Below are positions 23,976 to 34,319 of a stretch of DNA of 64,000 nt, piece by piece. Each line of letters starts with the position of its first letter. Position 1 is the first letter of the stretch. Under the pieces are notes generated by a model, which did no database searches, was not told where the DNA came from, and saw nothing but the letters and a program-made list of their open reading frames with translations. Made by a program: the position numbers and the translations under genes. The DNA lies in contig OY987265.1 in NCBI GenBank assembly GCA_963920665.1, forward strand, positions 37,143,001-37,207,000. The letters run 5' to 3'. Source of the stretch: Straminergon stramineum. Lineage: Eukaryota > Streptophyta > Bryopsida > Hypnales > Calliergonaceae.

Positions 23976-23999
23976 TAAGCACATGCTCAACATTCGTTT

Positions 24000-25267
24000 C
24001 TGTATGGTTGTTGGAAAGCGATGAGATTGAAATTTAAGCTTTGCTTTGAAGGTTGAGAATCAAATGTAACTATTCACTTGCGACCAAATTCTATACCACC
24101 AGTCTATGAAGAAAATTTGATGTATTAGTAGAAAAGAAAAGAAAATTGGACATAAGAAAATCTCCATCTGACCTACTCAAACCTGCTACAAAAGCACGAG
24201 TCCCAAATTAGGGTTTAAACCTCAAAACAAAAGATCCAAAGATGGACAAAAGAGAGCACACAGTTTACTTGTGAATGACCCATATATATATATAAATACA
24301 AAGACTACCAAGTTTTGAAATTTGGTATGATCATTAAATATCATGTTAAGATTCACCTTCAAAAAACAAAATGCAAAAAGATTTCTTCCTACGAATTTTA
24401 TTGCAATCTAAAGGCTATGAAGCTAAAATCTAGCTAAAAATTCCTTGCAACCCTTCACCACACTGTGTGCAGTCATTGGACAGTGATACAAAATTTTGTT
24501 CCCATGGCAATTGAATTGGTAGTTGCATCATGTGGTTAGTGTATGGAAAATGGCAATGGTTATTGTGTGGTTTTTGGATGTGTGCGGTAAATGGCAAGTT
24601 TATTACTTTACTCTACTATAACTAAATTTCTTTAATTTCCTTTCGGGTGTGGGTGGATGAACCTCTCAGAGAATTTGAAAGAGAAGACTACGACCTTATA
24701 GCTTCATAAAATTCATAAGCCATCTCTCAGGGTCTAGTAGCCTTGCTGGACCGTTATAAATCAAAAGCTTTGGTGCTTCGAGATTTGTACATGCTCTTGA
24801 TGATGACCACAAACTTGCTTTGCAAGTGGCTCTAACTTTAGTCTACTATAGAGTATAGACAAGTCAAAGGTAAGTTGCTAGTGCCTGGAATTTGAATATT
24901 TGTAAATTCATTCACAAAGTGGATCATTGACTTTAGTTTATAATTGTTGTTTGAATTGATACTAAGTTAACTACAATGTTGTAGAAATATTTAATTGCAT
25001 TGCTCTAGGTTATTTTTTTTCATGTATGATCATTGTTCCAAGCATGAGCAGGTCTGAAGAGAAAATCTCACTCCTTGTAATGAGTCCAAGGTTTCATGTC
25101 TTGATTCAATCTCCTCAGTCCTCTTCTACTTTCCAAATGTATTGCATTTGCAAGGTAAATTGCAAAGACTAGATTGAAAGCTAAAAGAAGCATGAGGGTG
25201 ATCTCGAGATACTTAAGGAATGAGAAGAGCATGAGAAATCCATGAAAGAATATCAAGGTTAGATCAT
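24000..25267. other. AT-rich intergenic stretch
   Basis: Contains a short (TA)n tract near 24285. No gene recognised. Confidence 0.4.
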
Positions 25268-25490
25268 TGGATGATTTGCAAGAAACCCTTGTTGATTTTG
25301 TTGAGTTTTCACAATACTCATCCTTAGTTTTTTGTAGTATTGTAAAACTAGAAGAATAATTTTTGTTAAATTTAAAAAATGTGGCCAATGTATACACCTT
25401 TAAAAAGATTGTACCCAAAGAAGGTTGAGTGTAGAAAAATTCTTTAAATAGGTGAATAGAAAAAGTGCAAAATCTCAAGAAAATAGATAC
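25268..25490 (-). mobile_element. Relative of the GGG-tipped TIR element at 38614
   Basis: Starting at 'ggatgatttgcaagaaac', the reverse complement of this stretch is collinear with 39130-39325: 'ttcttgaga', then 'ggta', then 'ttttaaaggt.tatacatt', then 'acaaaatc.ac'. Only one terminal repeat was located. The open frame here and the one at 39144 on the plus strand give related peptides, but they look incidental. Confidence 0.55.
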
Positions 25491-26660
25491 CTTGATGTTT
25501 AATGTGTAAAAAATAGGGAAAAAAAAAATTTAATTTTAAAATTGTACATTTGTAACAACTCTATAGAGGTTCTTGAAAAGAATCACACAAATAATATTTT
25601 ACATATTTTGAAATGCAAGAAAAAAGAAGCTCATTTTGTGGACTTTCATACAATATAAAATTAATTATTTTAAAAATTTCCTTTGAAAAATAGCCATAAG
25701 TCTACTAGAAGACTATTCCCTTTAAATTTTAGCTTCAAACTCATTTTCTAGAGTACAAAGTTCTACCCTATCAACTTGGCAAGTATAACAAAAATTGTAG
25801 GCTATTTTTGGACAAAAGATTTTTTTTGAAAAAGGTGAAAAAAATTTACCAAGGTGCTTAATGGTCATGAGTACCTCACCTATGAATCCTGAGTCATTAT
25901 GATTGTTTTGTCCAATGAATCTAAAAAGTTGAGGTCATGTTAAGTCTAATGAATTTGAAAATTTGAAGCCATGTGATCATGAGTTATGTTCGATGAATTT
26001 CATATGGACAAGGTTTTTCTCTAAGGTCCAACACTTTTCGCAATTTTTGACTACAAGGTTAAAAAGTTGTTGTATAATATTTAGCTTTTTTTCTAGACTG
26101 GATAGTCTAGTCAAATTAGAAAAAAATCACTTTTTTCACAATCAAAAATATGAAATTGGTTTTCTAGATTTACACATACCTAGAAAACTTTAAATCATTC
26201 GATTATGATTAATGAGATGAATGTTATGAGGAGTTTTAGTTTGTAGGCAATTATGGATTCTCTATTCTAAAATAAAATTAGAAATTCTTTATTTAACTCA
26301 ATTTTCCGTATTTTTTGAAAAAAAAGAAAATCATAGGATGTAGATTGCTTATTACAATATTACAATCATTGGGATTGGCATTTTTCAATTCCATAACTAA
26401 ATTCTAAACAATTTAATCTTTTTAATCATTATCTACTTCTTTCTATTTACTATTTTTTTCCTATATGTTGCACAATTCCAAATAATCTGAAAATTTTCAA
26501 GCATATAGCCAACTTCCCTTGAAGAATGATTCCGAAGATGCACCACCAACATGGACATTTTTTCATACAAATGTGACCTTGTGAAATGTAGCTACCCTAT
26601 TTTTTATAGGGCCCCCCAAAAGGATTTATGTAAATTCGAAGGCTAATATCTTGCAATGTG
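25491..26660. other. AT-rich intergenic stretch
   Basis: May include the rest of the TIR element from 25268. No gene recognised. Confidence 0.35.
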
Positions 26661-26670
26661 CATTGTGGAA

Positions 26671-26852
26671 TTTATTTATTTATTTGACCCAAGCGTGTTG
26701 AAGAACACATTGCAAGGGTTTCTGTCAAGAGGAAAGGTTGATTTCATGCTAGATAAACCAACCTGTCACAGCCAGGTATCAAACCCACAACCATGCCATT
26801 CGGTTTAGGTACCTTTCTACCATCATCCACTAGTTTAGGGTCATCTTGGACC
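26671..26852 (-). mobile_element. tRNA-derived SINE
   Basis: Read on the minus strand it has an A-box-like TAGTGGATGATGG (26820-26832), a B-box GGTTTGATACC (26775-26785; one mismatch to GGTTCGANNCC) and a 3' tail of TAAA repeats (26671-26686). It is flanked by a perfect 10-base target-site duplication CATTGTGGAA at 26661-26670 and 26853-26862. These four marks together define a RNA polymerase III-type SINE of about 180 bp. Confidence 0.85.
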
Positions 26853-26862
26853 CATTGTGGAA

Positions 26863-27394
26863 ATTTTTTGAATTTTTTTTCCACATCTCATCAAAACAAC
26901 TTAACATAAGAACCTTCAGTAACATATGTCCAAAAATATTTTTTTTTCTATAATTTGGTACTTTTACTAGAAATGGTAGTTTAGGAGAGGTTTTGGTGAA
27001 AACATTGTCAAGGCACTTTAGGGGTTAATAAAAAATAAATCTTTATATCAAATCCAATTTTCTTCAATACATAATTTTGTAGGTGATTCTCTAGGGCCAA
27101 CATGTCTTGTTTTGACAAAATCTAAGACTTTAATTAGTGTTCTAAATCCATGGAATTATTTTGGGGCAGAGGAGTATTTAAAAACAAGTCAATCCACGGG
27201 TGTATGTAAAAGAAAAAGACCCCCTATTTTGTGCTTCATCATTTTATCTACTATACCTCTACTAGAGAATTTGGGGCCTCTGATTGCATGTATGAATTCC
27301 AAATTTGTAAAGTTTATCATGCGTGGCAAATAAAAGATTTCAGGGTTTTCCTATGGGGACGAGGAACGAGGGGGGCAATTCACCCAGGCCCTCG
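26863..27394. other. AT-rich intergenic stretch
   Basis: No gene recognised; short open frames only. Confidence 0.35.
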
Positions 27395-27464
27395 AGAAGG
27401 AGGTGAAAGCATGCGACACAGCTGGACCCTGCCCTTTGATTAATTCTAGCAGGGCGACAGTGCC
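27395..27464. repeat. Displaced end of duplicated block B
   Basis: 'gagaagga.gt.aaagcatgcgacacag', then 'cctttgattaattctagcag' and 'ggcgacagtgcc', match the ends of copies A (about 12672) and C (about 51638). Confidence 0.75.
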
Positions 27465-27475
27465 GTACAGTAGTT

Positions 27476-27576
27476 ATTTTTTTTCTTTTCTTTTTGACAC
27501 AAATGAAACGGAATTTCATTGCAAAGGTTAGAATACAAAACCGCCAGCCACACTTGGCCTGGCGGGACAAACAAAT
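27476..27576 (-). mobile_element. 5'-truncated LINE 3' tail
   Basis: This 101-bp insertion matches the 3' end of the LINE at 40677 (a T-rich run, then 'aatggaatt.cattgcaa', then 'acaa..cagccacactggcct'). It is flanked by the 11-base duplication GTACAGTAGTT at 27465-27475 and 27577-27587. The paralogous sites at 13118 and 53097 lack the insertion. Confidence 0.9.
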
Positions 27577-27587
27577 GTACAGTAGTT

Positions 27588-27928
27588 TGAGGACTTCAAT
27601 TATTCACCTAAGATACGAGGCAGATACACTACCGGTACTGTAGCTTTGTAGATCTTTCTTACCGTGCCCGACACTCTGACCAGGTCCAATCTAGGGTTTG
27701 GCCGTTCCTCCTCGTACAGTTTCTCGTTTGCTTTGTGCGCCGCTTCTCTTCGTGAGTTTCCGTGCGCCTCTTCTGTTGTGTTAGAGTTCTGTGCACCCCC
27801 GCCGTGCTCCTCTTCTGAGCACACATGGATGAAGATTTCGGAATTTGATAGAAATCATGGAGTTTGTTGTTGTTCATTTCGTTTCTGCCGCTTTCGAGTC
27901 TGGCTTCATCGTTTGTTCAATGTTCTAG
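27588..27928 (+). promoter_or_regulatory. TNL1 segment leader, probable promoter/5' UTR and first exon
   Basis: Contains a plant 5'-UTR-like 'ctagggtttggcc' followed by a pyrimidine-rich, GC-richer stretch and a strong donor (ttctag|gtaagc, 27928/27929). The equivalent in TNL2 (about 53410-53697) has an ATG at 53625 opening a short frame 'MVSVVAHFVTAAFEAFF' up to the same donor. Here that frame ends in TAG at the donor. Whether this leader belongs to the TNL or to a separate gene is unresolved. Confidence 0.45.
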
Positions 27929-28194
27929 GTAAGCTTCGTACTTTTGGTCGAGGATATTATGAAATTGATGCAACCTCGTGCTTATGAACTGCTAGCTGAA
28001 AGTCGGTGTATTCTTGATCAGTACTTTGTTCAAAGACGAGCCTGGTTGAATTGTGAAGCATTTACTGTGCTTCTTCACTTCGTTTCTGGGTTTGGCAGTA
28101 TCATTTTTTTCCGCATGTTTTTTACTTCAAGTGGTCTTTTCTCACTTTGGAAAATAGCTTAATCAATCGATTCATTCCCATGTTGAAAGTACAG

Positions 28195-29100
28195 CATCGA
28201 AGATGACTTGCGGTGTAGATTACATCATAGCAGATGAGATGATTCAGAGATTAGGTCACCGAGATTGCAGGAAATTGAGCTGATGAAGTCGATGACAGGA
28301 CTAGTGTGACGATGATTTTATGTTTCAAGTAAGAATGCAGTTCTGAAGTTGTGGTGAATGGTTCTTCGCAGATGTAGAGTTTAAGCTTGTTCGAAGGCAA
28401 ACCTGGGGCGGTCCCCATACTCCAAATTCGGATGCATGCATCTCCAGTCAAGGCTGTCGATGTGCATGTCCAGGAGATGAAAGGGAGTTGCATCGTGAAC
28501 ATTGCGAAAGACTGTTCCAGTATGTTTTTGAACCTCACAGTTTGTGGTTCATCTTTTCTCCTTTAGAATGCATGCTTCTCCGGAATCATTGTCGCTGGAT
28601 GATCTTCTGATAACTTGGGTGGGCCGTGTAGTTCAGCGCATTTAAGTTTCGTTGAACACCTATAAGCAATTAGGGGTATCGTGGTATTTGAATGCAGATG
28701 CTCGAGCTGTTCTATTTTGTTTCTTCTATGTGATCCAGACCGTCCCACATAAACCTAATTTTATCACTGCTACAGAGCCAGTTCAAATTGCTTAGGATGA
28801 TAGATACCTTTTTTTGAAAATTTGCATTATTGGAATTCAGTATCCTATGATTATTTTCTACTTGCCGACAGAAATTGTGATTTTGTAGAAGTGTCCGTTT
28901 GATTTTTTGTATTGATAATGTTTCATGGTTTTGAGCAGCCGCTGGTAGGTCACCCATCAAGACAAAGGTTCTGCTCGCTAGGAAGAAGTGCAAGCCAAAT
29001 AGCCCTGGTACATTCTGACTTTGGAACATTATATTAACCATGGAATCAGGAATTCCATTTGTGGACTTGCACATTTGGGGGTTCCATGGCTTGGTTTGTC
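28195..29100 (+). pseudogene. Unidentified exon-like pieces upstream of TNL1
   Basis: Pieces conserved with the TNL2 copy include a frame starting ATGACTTGCGGT ('MTCGVDYIIADEMIQRL'), a piece reading 'ASPVKAVDVHVQEMKGSCI', one reading 'ASPESLSLDDLLITWV', and one ending 'IKTKVLLARKKCKPNSPG'. In copy 2 the equivalents (53970-54790) give slightly longer frames. They look like exons of a small decayed gene. I do not recognise the family. Confidence 0.3.
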
Positions 29101-29796
29101 ACACAATTGTGTTTGCTAGATCTGTAACATTTGGGGATTCGGGTTGTTCCCTGAGAAGATTTGTTTGTAACTTGTTTATGCATGGACGGTAGATTTTTTT
29201 TTATGAACAACTCCCTTTTCATTTCCCAAATATGTTAGGTTGAACATGAATCCATAACTTTGTCTTTAGTGGGGATCTATTTAGAACCCTGCATTTTGAC
29301 TTCCTTTCACTAATGGATTATGCTAGTAGTCAAATATGGAGTTGATTTCTGGAAGTCACTTTTGATTGATCACCTCCATGTTGTAATCGGCTATTAGTGC
29401 TTGTCTTCATTGTATCTTGCTAAGTACGCTTGCTATGCTTCAGGTTCTATGATATAAGCTTAACGATAAAGTTATTCCTAGAATATTTCTTGAAGAGCAT
29501 CTAAAAAGGGTGCTCTATTAGTGAGCTCAGATAGAGTCTCAGATCTTGTTGATTGTCTTGAGCTTCCACCTGTTTTATCCATGCCTGTTGTGAAAACGTG
29601 ATTGCCATTAGGTCAGCGGTATCTGAATATGGTATCTGAATGCTTGAATCTCCTTGAATCCTGCAATTCCTTCTTGAATCTCACATTCATTTTTTGTTTT
29701 GGTATTTATGAGAATTCCACACGATTGATTACCTGGACGTCCATTCCTGCAACTGTAATTCCCAACAACAGTCATGGCCGAAATAGTGACATCGCA

Positions 29797-29825
29797 TGAA
29801 CTTATCTTCGAGTTGAAGATAAGTT
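29797..29825. repeat. Perfect 12-base hairpin
   Basis: GAACTTATCTTC and GAAGATAAGTTC flank GAGTT. The TNL2 copy has the same hairpin with one arm change (near 55573), so it is conserved in the duplication. Confidence 0.75.
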
Positions 29826-29886
29826 CAACCCAATGGATGATACTTCTCATCAACCGAGAGATAATCATCCAATATGTAGGGATATT

Positions 29887-30488
29887 TATATTCACTTGAA
29901 GGTGATTTATATGGATTCGATAATCCATATCTTGTTCTAGTTTGTACATGTCCTTGGCTTTAATAAAATTATGCTTCGGTTGCTCTACAAATTAATCCCC
30001 TAGAACTTAGCAAAAATCATCCTTGAAGTAAGAACTTTAACCAATCTATAAGTGACGTGGAGGTAATTCTCATCCATAAAATTAGATCTAATGAATTCAA
30101 TAACATCAATCTATCCTTGAATCTAGGATACCTTCCCAAGGTGTGGCATATTTCTAGCACGTACCTTAATGTCTTTATAGGTTAAGTTGGAGCAGTGATG
30201 CTATTTAATTCAACTAACCATGAGATTTATCTTGGCTGGCTTTACTCAATTTCATTTGTTGGATTGGCTCTTGTGTGTGCAAAATGTCCTTCCTTTGTTT
30301 TGCCACCATTGGGCTTTTAGTTCTTTGATACTTCACCATATTGTGAGTTCCTCGCTTGTTGCTTCCATCTTCCTTAGTTTTGGATTTGTTTGGGTTCTAA
30401 TCTTAGGCAGCTTCAAGCCTAGCTTCATGTGAGAGGGATTGTATAAGAGTAGGGTTGACAATGACCTCTTTGTTACTATGAGCTTGTT
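29887..30488. other. TNL1-specific 0.6-kb segment in the 5' flank
   Basis: In TNL2 the flanking 'ccaatatgtagggat' and 'tattcagagat.gtgca' motifs are adjacent (about 55637-55670), while here they are 0.6 kb apart. It could be an insertion here or a deletion there. No terminal repeats seen. Confidence 0.55.
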
Positions 30489-32105
30489 TAGTATTCAGAG
30501 ATTGTGCAATTCTTTTTGGGATTTGAAGGTTGCGCTCATAAGTGCTTGACCTTACTTTGTTGTGCCGGATTTGTGGATATGTTGGATATCTCTTGTTGGA
30601 TGTGTATGGTTCGAACTAGTGTAGATCTATTCGGAGTTGGTGTTGGGAGTTTGCTCCTAACTAGTGTCATTGGTGTGGATTCATTGCTCTGATCAGACTA
30701 TTATTTTACATTTGTGCCATTTTGATGTCCACGGACATGATTAGGTTGTGGGTCTTAGAATTTGGTAGTGCTTGGATTACTAGAAAATGGAATCTTTTGT
30801 TGCTTTTTCATTTTCGGATTGCGTATTTGATTTGCTTGGATAGTGTATTTCCTTCATAGCATTTTTGAAGAGTCTATTTAGAAATTGTAATGTCTCTTTG
30901 AATACATTCAAAGATTTGTTTTCTCGTAAATCTGGATCAACTTTAAAATCCATTTCGTATCTTTTGCCTTTGCATTAAGAAATCGGTTTCTTGTGTGTAT
31001 CTATAAGCCTACAAATCTAGAGGAAATGATGTGTGGAATGTCCATGAGCTAGAAACTTTTTGTGACATTGCTTCTAGCAAAAAGATTGATAGCTTCATGA
31101 ATGTTCTTGTTTCCATGCAAGGTGATGCTTTGGATAGGACATACTTGGTTGACCTTTGTCAAAATGGTTTAGATTATGTCAATAGTGTTTCAAAGCCGTG
31201 ATCGAACGACCAATATAAAGCTTGCCAGCTCCTATTTTCAACATTATTTATTGTTAATCATTTGAATCAATGAAGAACATTGCTCTTACTAGTTAGAAAT
31301 ACATAAAATTGGATTGAAAATGGTTCCTATGTGAGCTATTCAAAACTACTTAAATGAATTTGAGACCCTAGTTGGGCCTAATGATTCTTTAGGGTTTGAG
31401 TCATCAACACACTCATAAAGGTTGAGAAATGTTCAAGATGGAGGATGAAATGAAATGAATCATCTTGTCCTCTCTTGCTTTGTGCAAGTCGTTTTGCATA
31501 AAATTAGGCATTTGGTTTTTGGTGTATCGAGGTCTACAAGTCAATAAGAAATGATGTGTGGAACATTAATGTTTTGTCAACACTAATGTCGTGGTCAACA
31601 CTATTGTGAGTTATGTAGAGAGGTTGTGATGAGCATTGACTTATGAGATGGTGGTATATTCTATTGGCAGTTCATCTATAGGGGATACATTCGTATGTTT
31701 TTTGAGAACTCTTAAAGAAGTGATTTCAAAGAAGACACTAGCAAGTCTTGGGAGTAGTTCTTCAAGGGATCTTCAAATGTGCTCTACAAACCAAGGTTTG
31801 CAATTGCAATACTCTTTTACCTAGGAACTCCACATTGACATCATGAAGGCTACCACTTGTTGAGAAGAAACAAGTTGACATTACATGTGAGTACTTATGT
31901 CATATACACTTCTCTATCAATTATGTTGTATATTATATTAATATCAATTCCTTTAGAATTTGGCTTTCCAAGGTTGCAAGAAGAGCAACTTGTGTTGTGT
32001 ATGTCATGTGAACTACAAACTAATTTTATTTTTCAAAATTATAATTTAGAATTTTTTTCGGTTCTTACAATAATTGATTTGTATTCCAATTTTGTTGTAG
32101 CAAGC
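30489..32105. other. TNL1 5' flank
   Basis: Collinear with 55671-57212. It contains intron-like AT-rich stretches. No separate gene recognised. Confidence 0.5.
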
Positions 32106-32809
32106 ATGACAAGTGATTTGGAGAATGATGCAAGGCTTGTCAAGAGATTCCATGCAACAGAAGGTACGGCCAATTTACACTTGGTCTTACTATCAACTTG
32201 CTTTCTTCTTATTGAATTTTGAAGTACCATGAGTACTAGTTTTATATTACTCACCTATGGGTGCAATTGCAAACATTATGTGATGCTATTTGGATAGAAT
32301 GATTTGTCAATAAGATTGATCATTGGTTGTGGTGCAGCGGAAGCGGAATTTGGGAACTATGATGTTTTCTTAAGTCATCGAGGCCTTGATACCAAGTCAG
32401 GTTTGGTGGGCTATTTATATGAAGCTTTGAAAAAAGTTGGGTTGCATCCCTTTTTGGATTGTAGATCCATTGGGAAAAGCCAAGATGCTTGGTCATGTAT
32501 TGACCATGCAATCCGAACAACACCCCTTGTGGTTGTCATCTTTTCCAAGAGTTTTGCACAATCTTCATGGTGTTTGAAAGAATTGCATGCAATTTTGGAA
32601 TGTCGTTCAATGAAGGTGCCTGTGAAGGTGCTACCCATTTTCTACAAAGTTCAACCATGGGAAGTGAGTTTTCCAGAAAAGGGTCAATTAGCTGTAGGAT
32701 TTATGAAGTTGAAAGAGAGGCATGATGAGACTCTTGTGGAAGAATGGAGGATTGATATGCAAATAGCCTCAAAGCTCAATGGTTGGGAGTATAAAGTGGA
32801 AGACCAAAG
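32106..32809 (+). CDS. TNL1 TIR-domain exons (intact)
   Basis: ATG at 32106 opens a 19-codon exon that splices (intron 32164-32337, phase 1) into the TIR exon without a break. The TIR domain begins YDVFLSHRGLD, followed by 'LHPFLDCRSIGKSQDAW' (BB-loop area) and 'SSWCLKELHAIL', where the Glu after WCLK sits at the position of the catalytic NADase glutamate of plant TIRs. The exon ends at AAAG|gtaaat (32809). Splicing on to 32914 runs into a TGA at about 32945, giving a predicted product of about 190 residues: a TIR-only protein. The frame is intact throughout, in contrast with the rest of the gene. Confidence 0.75.
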
Positions 32810-32913
32810 GTAAATATGGGATTCTACTTTGTTTTTATAAAGAATTTTGTACTTGAACTTGACTTTGATATTGTTTTTGCTGGTAATAAAATCCTCTTGA
32901 ATTTTGTTTGCAG

Positions 32914-34019
32914 ATTGGGTATTGGAGGTGGTTCAAAAGGTCTTTGAATTGGCCAATAAGCTCCTTCCCTTAGATATAGGTGATCATATTGTGGGCGTGA
33001 AAGAAGTTGCTAAGAGCCTCATTCAAATGCTTGATGAGAAGAAAGTGTTGATGTTGGGATTATGGGGAATGGGTGGAATTGGGAAGTCTACTTTGGCCCG
33101 GGAGTTGTACAACCAATTAGGGAGAAGATTTGATGCGAGGTGTTATGTAGAAGATGTGGTAGAGAAGGTGAATCAAGGTAGTGTGACAATTGTCCAAAAT
33201 CATATCTTGACTACCTTTTGTGAGAATGAGTCAATGCCAACTATTGTAGACAAATCAAGGGGGAAGGTTATTCTTGAAGAAAGGCTATCGAAGAAAGTTG
33301 TTCTAGTGGTATTGGATGATGTTTGTAACACTGATGAGATGGATTATTTAATGTCACGCAAAATGTTGAAGGAAGGTAGTATGTGCATTGTCACTTCTCG
33401 AAATCGGCGCACATTTGAGAAGTTGACTTCCTTTCATGCCAATCATGAAGTTTACACTCATGATGTTCAATTATTGAGTCCACAAGATTCTCAAAGTGTC
33501 TTTGCATGTCATGCATTTGGAGGTGATTGGGAGGTACCTCCAAAATTTCATGGTCTTATTGGAGCTATTAGTATGGCCTGTGGTGGAGTTCCATTGGTGT
33601 TGAAGGTTTGTGGGTCTCTTTTGAGGGATGAGGAGGATATGGAGATTTGGGAGGAGGTTTTGAAGAAGTTGAAATATGGCACTAAAATGAATGAGAGGAA
33701 GATATTTGAATGTCTTCGTATCAGCTATGATTCCCTTGAAGAGCAACATCAAGAAATGTTTTTGGATATTGCATGTGCATTATTGGGACGATCTATGGAT
33801 AAGGCTAAACTTGTTTGGAGCTCCCAAGGTTGGTTTCCAGCATTGGGTGTGCGGAGCCTTGTAGAAAAGGCCTTGATTACCATCAAAGATGGTAGGTTCC
33901 GCATGCATGACTACTTGCGAGACATGGGTCGTGCAATTGCCAAACAAGAGGGAACAAGTGCAATTATTTGCAAACGCTTATGGGGTTGTGAATCCTTGGC
34001 ATTGTTGAACAAGAATGAG
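32914..34019 (+). pseudogene. TNL1 NB-ARC exon
   Basis: The ATP/ADP switch domain shows the P-loop GMGGIGKST, kinase-2 'VVLVVLDDV', RNBS-B 'SMCIVTSRNR', GLPL-type 'CGGVPLVLKVCG', RNBS-D 'MFLDIACALLG' and an MHD motif 'RMHDYLRDMG'. The last residue of kinase-2 and the RNBS-D form fit the TIR class. The frame is open across the exon, ending at AATGAG|gtatgc (34019/34020), but it is not in phase with the TIR exon because of the 11-base deletion near its start. Confidence 0.88.
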
Positions 34020-34319
34020 GTATGCTTTGGTAACCATGGAATTTGAATTTGTTCAATCATTCTAAGAGAGTATAAGTATATTGTTGAAGTATGATATTTT
34101 AGAGTGAAATGTTGAATAGCGTATCTAGGATTATTGTTTACTTTGTTTGATTGTTTGAGGATCCAAATATAGTTGTGCATTTAGCCTTCTTCTAATTGTA
34201 GTAACCAAATAATTCATTATATTCTATTGTAGTTTATGTATGCCTAATTTGTTCCAAGAAACATGTTTCTATTGAAGATTTTTAGTTGTATTTAGGTTTT
34301 CATTGGTGTGTTTTTGTAG

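Larger units (their letters stand above)
22138..27394. other. 5.3-kb sequence interrupting block copy B
   Basis: Copies A and C run uninterrupted through the point that is split here (22137 and 27395). The inserted stretch contains a candidate minus-strand gene (about 22660-23990), a TIR-element relative (about 25268 onward) and a SINE (26671-26852). No clear target-site duplication was found for the whole stretch, so it may reflect a rearrangement rather than one insertion. Confidence 0.6.

Noticed and set aside
25068..25478. 136-codon minus-strand frame with related peptide at 39144
   Set aside because: Similarity comes from copies of one TIR element; frame is AT-rich and lacks a recognisable domain, so not called as a gene.
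26771..26832. A tRNA gene
   Set aside because: B-box and A-box are present but there is no acceptor stem or cloverleaf; target duplication and TAAA tail show a SINE.
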